Positions 22,661-27,010 of a stretch of 27,010 nucleotides of DNA are shown here, one piece after another. The notes under the pieces were generated by a model. It was not told the DNA's origin. It did no database searches and saw only the letters and a list, made by a program, of their open reading frames with translations. The DNA comes from Firmicutes bacterium UBA6132 (GTDB taxonomy: Bacteria > Bacillota_A > Clostridia > Tissierellales > Sedimentibacteraceae), in the NCBI GenBank assembly GCA_002435835.1, contig DIVM01000089.1:509-27518 (forward strand), written 5' to 3'. Every line of letters starts with the position of its first letter. Positions within the stretch are counted from its first letter, which is position 1. The position numbers were made by a program, and so were the translations under genes.

Positions 22661-22694
22661 AAAATAGAGTTGTATAATAAGCAACTCTATTTTT
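22661..22694 (+). terminator. Terminator after the GntR gene
   Basis: AAAATAGAGTTG (22661-22672) pairs perfectly over 12 bp with CAACTCTATTTT (22682-22693), with a 9-nt loop and T tail, 12 nt after the stop. Confidence 0.92.
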
Positions 22695-22720
22695 ATGCAC
22701 TTAATTAGAATACAAAATCA

Positions 22721-22749
22721 TTGACTGGTAATATAAAGAGTGCTATAAT
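22721..22749 (+). promoter_or_regulatory. Sigma-A promoter of gltS
   Basis: TTGACT (22721-22726), 17-nt spacer and TATAAT (22744-22749). The inferred start near 22756 gives an unusually long leader of about 260 nt before the gltS ATG. Confidence 0.85.
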
Positions 22750-22765
22750 GTTATTAAATGTATTC

Positions 22766-22842
22766 AGTTAACCAATTAAGTTAATTAATATGAAAACGTT
22801 ATAGTTACTAAATTAACAAAGATATTTACGTTAATTAATAAT
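22766..22842 (+). promoter_or_regulatory. Operator-like motifs downstream of the gltS promoter
   Basis: AGTTAAC (22766-22772) is followed by AATTAA and GTTAATTAATA (22780-22790). GTTAATTAATA recurs exactly 50 bp later (22830-22840). TTAAC/GTTAA also form a dyad around CAATTAA. A similar arrangement is found after the dehydrogenase promoter at 24418-24450. Binding by the adjacent GntR protein is inferred. Confidence 0.45.
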
Positions 22843-23018
22843 TTTGAATTGTTTTTAATTGCATTTTATTGAATGTGATTTTAAATTATAAAAAAACACT
22901 AAAGGTGGTGATAAATATAGTATGAATAGTTTGTGAATAAAATTACATAATTGGAAGTAAGTAATTTGAAAGAGTGTATATTTTTATTAATTAAATATTA
23001 ATCTAAGGAGGATTTTCA
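22843..23018 (+). other. Long AT-rich leader of gltS
   Basis: About 175 nt between the operator-like motifs and the gltS start. It contains an isolated ribosome-site-like AAGGTGGTGAT near 22903-22913 followed by a 4-codon frame (ATG at 22922). It also has a weak hairpin AAATTAC/GTAATTT. I recognise no riboswitch class. The real ribosome site AAGGAGGA lies just before the ATG. Confidence 0.4.
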
Positions 23019-24233
23019 ATGTTAAACTTTTCTTTTGATTCAACTCAAACGTTATTTATTGCAGTAATACTTTTAGTATTAGGTGGCAAAATATTAAAAA
23101 AAGTTTCAGTTTTCAGGAAATGGTGTTTACCTTCAGCTGTTGTTGGTGGCTTGTTATTTGCTATAATAGCACTTATATTAAAACAAACAGGTACATTAGA
23201 ATTTAAATTTGATACTTCTTTACAACAATTTTTCATGAACTTATTCTTTACAGCAAGCGGATTAGCAGCAAGCTTATCACTTTTGAAAAACGGTGGCAAA
23301 AAAATAGTAATTTTCTTAGTTTTAGCAGCAGTATTAGCATTTTTACAAAATGCACTTGCAGTAGGACTTGCTGGTGCATTAAATGTTAAACCTATGATTG
23401 CTTTAATGACAGGATCAATTCCAATGACAGGTGGTCACGGAAATGCAGCATCGTTTGCTCCTATTGCAGAAGGTTGGGGTTATACAGGTGCATTATCAGT
23501 AGCAGTTGCTGCAGCAACATTTGGTTTAGTAAGTGGTTCTATAATGGGTGGACCAGTTGCAAATCAATTAATTAATAAATATGATTTATTCAATAAAGAG
23601 TTAGCAAAAAACAAATCAGCAGAAGAAGTGGCTGTAGCTGAAGATACTAAATCAATAACGCATGTTTTCAGTGCTAAAGCGATCACATTTGCTTTTAATT
23701 CAATATTTATTGGATTAGGTATTGGATCAATTTTGTTTATCGTTTTCAAAACAATACTACCAAATGTTACATTACCAATACACGTTATGGGTATGTTGGG
23801 CGGAGTTATTGTAAGATTACTTTTAGACAAAAAGAAAATATCAGTTCCTGAAGAAGAAATTGATGCGTTAGGTAATGTATGCCTTGGAGTATTTGTATCA
23901 ATGGCAGTATTCACAATGAAATTATGGGAATTAGCTGAATTAGCATTACCTTTAATTATACTATTATTTGCTCAAGTTGTATTGATGTACATATTTGCAA
24001 GATATATTACATTTAACTTAATGGGCAAAGATTATGATGCAGCTATGATGTCAGCAGGTCATATAGGATTTGGTCTTGGTGCAGTTCCAGTTTCAATGGC
24101 AAACATGAATGCTGTTAGCGAAAAATATCTTTATTCTAAAGTTGCATTTTTTATAGTTCCTTTAATAGGTGGATTGTTCAGCAACTTTACAAATGCAGCT
24201 ATTATTACGTTCTTTATGAATCTGGTAAAATAA
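23019..24233 (+). CDS. gltS: Sodium/glutamate symporter
   Basis: A 404-residue inner-membrane carrier of the GltS (ESS) family, which imports glutamate with sodium. Two inverted five-helix halves are visible. The signature TGSIPMTGGHGNAASFAP in the first half and GHIGFGLGAVPVSMANMNAV in the second correspond to the re-entrant substrate loops. The N-terminus FSFDSTQTLFIAVILLVLGG is also typical, as is GLAASLSLL. The AAGGAGGA ribosome site is strong. It is transcribed alone between its own promoter and a terminator, downstream of a GntR regulator and upstream of a 2-hydroxyacid dehydrogenase-etf unit. Substrates other than glutamate are possible in the family. Confidence 0.95.
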   Translation: MLNFSFDSTQTLFIAVILLVLGGKILKKVSVFRKWCLPSAVVGGLLFAIIALILKQTGTLEFKFDTSLQQFFMNLFFTASGLAASLSLLKNGGKKIVIFLVLAAVLAFLQNALAVGLAGALNVKPMIALMTGSIPMTGGHGNAASFAPIAEGWGYTGALSVAVAAATFGLVSGSIMGGPVANQLINKYDLFNKELAKNKSAEEVAVAEDTKSITHVFSAKAITFAFNSIFIGLGIGSILFIVFKTILPNVTLPIHVMGMLGGVIVRLLLDKKKISVPEEEIDALGNVCLGVFVSMAVFTMKLWELAELALPLIILLFAQVVLMYIFARYITFNLMGKDYDAAMMSAGHIGFGLGAVPVSMANMNAVSEKYLYSKVAFFIVPLIGGLFSNFTNAAIITFFMNLVK

Positions 24234-24247
24234 ATATTAAAAATAAG

Positions 24248-24285
24248 TTACTCAACTTTTCTATATGGAAAGTTGAGTAATTTAT
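24248..24285 (+). terminator. Terminator of gltS
   Basis: TTACTCAACTTTTC (24248-24261) pairs with GGAAAGTTGAGTAA (24267-24280), 14 bp with one G-U pair and a 5-nt loop, followed by TTTATT, 14 nt after the stop. Confidence 0.88.
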
Positions 24286-24382
24286 TATAAAAATTTACTA
24301 TAAATAATTTTGGTGTATTTTGAGCGGTTTATTTAAAATTAAAATCTAAATAAAAGATTTAATATAAAATTAAATAATTAAA

Positions 24383-24411
24383 TTGACAAAATAGTGGTAA
24401 TATATTAAAAT
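24383..24411 (+). promoter_or_regulatory. Sigma-A promoter of the dehydrogenase-etf unit
   Basis: TTGACA (24383-24388), 17-nt spacer and TAAAAT (24406-24411). The leader to the ATG at 24589 would be about 170 nt and includes an operator-like motif and a repeat arm. Confidence 0.82.
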
Positions 24412-24417
24412 TTAATT

Positions 24418-24450
24418 AGTTAACTGAATTAATTAAATTAATTAATAATT
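24418..24450 (+). promoter_or_regulatory. Operator-like motif after the dehydrogenase promoter
   Basis: AGTTAAC (24418-24424), GAATTAATTAA, then TTAATTAATAATT (24438-24450). The same elements, in the same order, follow the gltS promoter (22766-22790). TTAATTAATAATT is a 13-nt identity with 22831-22843. The position across the inferred start site fits a repressor site. Confidence 0.45.
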
Positions 24451-24480
24451 GTCACCCTGAGTGATAGCGAAGGATCTTAT
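24450..24480 (+). repeat. Dispersed repeat, copy 3 (single arm)
   Basis: GTCACCCTGAG followed by TGATAGCGAAGGATCTTAT is a diverged copy of one arm of the family at 13141 and 16560. A clear inverted partner was not found, so this copy is half an element or has decayed. Confidence 0.7.
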
Positions 24481-24588
24481 AATTTTAACATTTTTAGATC
24501 AAAAGAGAATACGTTATCAATTAAAATTTAAATTTGAATATAATTGCACAGCTTTTGCTTTGCTTATTTTATAAAAGGAGTGAAATAT

Positions 24589-26202
24589 ATGGTAGATAAT
24601 CAATTTGTTGAAATTTATGGCGAGTATTTGAGAGATGAATCCCGCCAAGTTGGTACTGCAGAAAGCATCACATTTGCGAAATCAGAAGATGACATAATAA
24701 ATTCAATTAAAGAAAATGCAACTAAGAAAAATCAAATAACAACTCAGGGTGCAAGAACTGGATTAGCTGCATCAGCTGTTCCTTTTGGAGGTCACATATT
24801 AAATTTAAGCCGAATGAACAAAGTAGTGGGCGCGAGATATGATGAGCAGAATGACAGATTTTTCTTAAGAGTTCAGCCAGGCATATTGCTAACAGAAGTT
24901 CGTAAATATTTACTTAATAAATCATTTTTAACAGATGGTTGGTGTGAAGAATCATTAAATGCATTAAATTATATGAAAAAGGGTGAGTGGTTTTATTCAA
25001 CTGATCCAACAGAGGCTTCAGCATCCATAGGGGGGATGGTTGCGTGTAACGCATCAGGAGCAAAAAGTTTTAGATATGGTTCAACAAGAGATCATATAGA
25101 AAGTTTGAGAGTTGTATTAGCTGATGGAGATGTGCTATCAATAAAAAGAGGTCAAGTTTATGCACAATACGGCAAATTTGAACTTACAACAGAAAGCGGA
25201 AGAAAAATAACAGGAGAACTCCCAAGTTATATAATGCCTAAAGTAAAGAAAAATACATCGGGATATCATAATGAATCAAATATGGATATGATCGATTTAT
25301 TCATAGGTTCGGACGGAACTCTTGGAGTAATATCAGAAATTGAAATAGAATTAAGCAAACAACAATCAGCTGCATGGGGTCTGACCGTTTTTATGCCTGA
25401 TGAAGACAGTGCACTTGATTTAGTAAGAGCTTTAAGAGGCGAAAAAATATTTGATAATATGGAGCCTTTGAAATTAAATCCTTCTGCCATAGAATTTTTT
25501 AGTCATAATGCTTTAAGCATGCTTAGAGAACAACAAAGAACAAATCCTGCATTTGCTTCCATACAAGAAATTAAAGAAAGTTATCACACAGGAATATATA
25601 CAGAAATAGAAGCAGATTCCAATGAAGAAATATGGGAAGGTATTCAAAATCTTGGTACTGTAATAGAAAGATTGGGCGGAGATGAAGATGCAACATGGGT
25701 TGCAAATAATCATACTAGTCTGGAAAAACTACATGCTTTTAGACATGCATGTCCTGAATGCGTAAATATGCAAATAGATAATATCAAGAAAACTTACCCA
25801 TCCATAACTAAGTTAGGAACAGATATGTCAGTTCCTGATGAAAAATTAAAGCAAGTTATAAAAATGTACAATGAAGAATTAGCGGAAAATCAATTGTATG
25901 CTGTAATTTTTGGTCATGTGGGAAATAACCACCTACATGTAAATACAATACCAAGAAATATGGATGAATACCATAGAACAAAAGCGCTTTACTCTAAATG
26001 GGCTGAAAAAATAGCAGCAATGGGTGGAGCAGTATCAGCAGAGCATGGTGTAGGAAAATTAAAAGTGCCATTCCTTCAAAAAATGTTCTCAGAAGAAGAG
26101 CTAAATGAAATGAGAGATTTAAAAGTAGTATTCGACCCAGAACAATTATTTAATAGGGGAACAATTTTTCCTTATGAAGAATGTAAGGAGGCAATGCAAT
26201 GA
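24589..26202 (+). CDS. FAD-dependent 2-hydroxyacid dehydrogenase (GlcD/D-LDH-like, Etf-linked)
   Basis: A 537-residue flavoprotein of the vanillyl-alcohol-oxidase fold. The FAD-binding half shows TTQGARTGLAASAVPFGGH (pyrophosphate loop), STDPTEASASIGGMVACNASG and FIGSDGTLGVISEIEIE. The C-terminal FAD-oxidase domain shows FGHVGNNHLHVN (metal and substrate histidines) and SAEHGVGKLK. Family members oxidise D-lactate, glycolate or D-2-hydroxyglutarate. The start at 24589 is chosen because AAAGGAGTG lies before it; a longer frame from TTG 24544 lacks a site. The stop overlaps the start of etfB (ATGA), so electrons are probably passed to an electron-transfer flavoprotein as in clostridial lactate dehydrogenase/Etf complexes. 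Proximity to gltS makes 2-hydroxyglutarate a candidate substrate, but lactate is at least as likely. Confidence 0.85.
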   Translation: MVDNQFVEIYGEYLRDESRQVGTAESITFAKSEDDIINSIKENATKKNQITTQGARTGLAASAVPFGGHILNLSRMNKVVGARYDEQNDRFFLRVQPGILLTEVRKYLLNKSFLTDGWCEESLNALNYMKKGEWFYSTDPTEASASIGGMVACNASGAKSFRYGSTRDHIESLRVVLADGDVLSIKRGQVYAQYGKFELTTESGRKITGELPSYIMPKVKKNTSGYHNESNMDMIDLFIGSDGTLGVISEIEIELSKQQSAAWGLTVFMPDEDSALDLVRALRGEKIFDNMEPLKLNPSAIEFFSHNALSMLREQQRTNPAFASIQEIKESYHTGIYTEIEADSNEEIWEGIQNLGTVIERLGGDEDATWVANNHTSLEKLHAFRHACPECVNMQIDNIKKTYPSITKLGTDMSVPDEKLKQVIKMYNEELAENQLYAVIFGHVGNNHLHVNTIPRNMDEYHRTKALYSKWAEKIAAMGGAVSAEHGVGKLKVPFLQKMFSEEELNEMRDLKVVFDPEQLFNRGTIFPYEECKEAMQ

Positions 26203-26987
26203 AAATTATTGTATGTATAAAACAAGTTCCAGGAACTAACGAAGTTAAAATGGACCCAGTAACAAATACTATTATAAGAGAAAATGTTGAATCTATAATA
26301 AATCCATTTGATACTTATGCCATAGAAGAAGCAGTTCGTATAAAGGAGCATTACGGAGCAGAAGTATATGGCTTAAGCATGGGAATACCTGCTGCATCGG
26401 AAATGTTAAGAGAAGCTATTTCTTTAAAAGTTGATAAGGGAGTTTTGCTGACTGACAGAAAATTTGCAGGTGCTGACACTCTGGCAACTTCTTATGCTCT
26501 TAGTTTAGGAGTTGAAAAAATAGGGGATTATGATTTAATAATCTGCGGGAAACAAGCTACGGATGGTGATACTGCCCAAGTTGGTCCAAGTTTAGCTAAA
26601 GCATTAGGAATAGCTTATGTAACTAATGTAAGCAAAATTATAAATATAAACAAAGAAAAAATGCACTGCATGAAAATTACTGACGACGGTTATGAAGAAG
26701 TTGAAGTTAAAATGCCAGCACTTATTACGGTAGTAAAGGAAATTAATATGCCAAGACTTCCTTCAATTAAAAGTATGAAAACAGCTAAGAAATCAGAAAT
26801 TGAATTTGTAACATTTAATGATGTTATAGCTGATGAAAAAAGAGTTGGATTAATAGGTTCACCTACACAAGTATTAAGAACATTTGTGCCAAATCATGAA
26901 ACAAATAGTGAAATGATCCAAGGAACATCGGAAGAACAGTCAATCAAATTAGCTAAAATACTTTTAATAAAACAATTAAATATGTAA
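26199..26987 (+). CDS. etfB: Electron transfer flavoprotein, beta subunit
   Basis: A 262-residue EtfB, of normal length. It starts MKIIVCIKQVPGTNEVKMDP, has the family segment INPFDTYAIEEAVRIKE, and GADTLATSYAL with DLIICGKQATDGDTAQVGPSLAKALG, the AMP/second-flavin binding region. MPALITVVKEINMPRLPSIKSMKTA is the usual late motif. Its ATG overlaps the dehydrogenase stop by 4 nt, with AAGGAGG upstream, which implies a stoichiometric complex. EtfA should follow, but only 23 nt remain in the window and no start is visible. Whether this Etf bifurcates electrons (lactate/NAD/ferredoxin type) cannot be decided without EtfA and a structural alignment. Confidence 0.95.
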   Translation: MKIIVCIKQVPGTNEVKMDPVTNTIIRENVESIINPFDTYAIEEAVRIKEHYGAEVYGLSMGIPAASEMLREAISLKVDKGVLLTDRKFAGADTLATSYALSLGVEKIGDYDLIICGKQATDGDTAQVGPSLAKALGIAYVTNVSKIININKEKMHCMKITDDGYEEVEVKMPALITVVKEINMPRLPSIKSMKTAKKSEIEFVTFNDVIADEKRVGLIGSPTQVLRTFVPNHETNSEMIQGTSEEQSIKLAKILLIKQLNM

Positions 26988-27010
26988 AGTCCAGCTAAGA
27001 ATTGTCAATA

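Noticed and set aside
22922..22936. Leader peptide MNSL in the gltS leader
   Set aside because: Only four codons with no amino-acid run; not enough to call a gene.
24544..24588. Longer N-terminus of the dehydrogenase from TTG 24544
   Set aside because: The added residues are not family-like, and AAAGGAGTG supports ATG 24589.

Overview
The window is AT-rich DNA from a low-GC Gram-positive anaerobe, most likely a member of Clostridia. Supporting signs are strong AGGAGG ribosome sites, sigma-A promoters of the TTGACA-N17-TATAAT type, U-tailed terminators, a rubredoxin, an Etf-linked flavoprotein dehydrogenase and one sigma-54 type promoter. No rRNA, tRNA or CRISPR array was seen. The species cannot be named from the sequence alone.

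Layout. (1) 1-6458: a polyamine operon, speD (5' end cut by the window), speA, speE, speB, carboxy(nor)spermidine dehydrogenase and nspC, closed by a 23-bp perfect-stem terminator. It encodes arginine to agmatine to putrescine, and two chemically different ways of adding an aminopropyl group: decarboxylated SAM (SpeD/SpeE) and aspartate semialdehyde (CASDH/CASDC). (2) 6702-9218: an overlapping three-gene signalling cassette of an ECF-sigma-like protein, a LytTR response regulator and a GHKL sensor kinase, without AgrB or AgrD. (3) 9387-11751: an MBL-fold hydrolase, a relic of an IS200/REP-type transposase, and a thioredoxin/NAD(P)HX-dehydratase fusion gene bracketed by two identical 28-nt direct repeats. 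(4) 11769-13421: mnmA with its own promoter and a terminator-like leader hairpin, a pirin fragment, a dispersed hairpin repeat, and a 53-residue rubredoxin gene on the minus strand. (5) 13579-16624: an operon of alpha/beta hydrolase, condensation-type acyltransferase and zinc-ribbon membrane protein, ended by a repeat that serves as a bidirectional terminator. (6) 16623-19128, minus strand: an MFS transporter and an M20 amidohydrolase, the latter behind a candidate sigma-54 promoter. (7) 19316-22694: GNAT acetyltransferase, a FolD homologue with altered catalytic residues, threonine aldolase and a GntR/FadR regulator. (8) 22721 to the end: gltS, then an FAD-dependent 2-hydroxyacid dehydrogenase overlapping etfB, cut before the expected etfA. 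Both transcription units carry a similar AT-rich operator-like motif just after the promoter.

Working together: block 1 makes spermidine or possibly a longer polyamine. Blocks 7 and 8 suggest amino-acid catabolism: threonine to glycine, one-carbon folate chemistry, glutamate uptake, and Etf-coupled oxidation of a 2-hydroxyacid, perhaps controlled by the adjacent GntR protein. The best candidates for something unusual are the double-route polyamine operon, the thioredoxin-NnrD fusion between direct repeats, the sigma-factor/LytTR/GHKL cassette and the hydrolase/acyltransferase/zinc-ribbon cassette.
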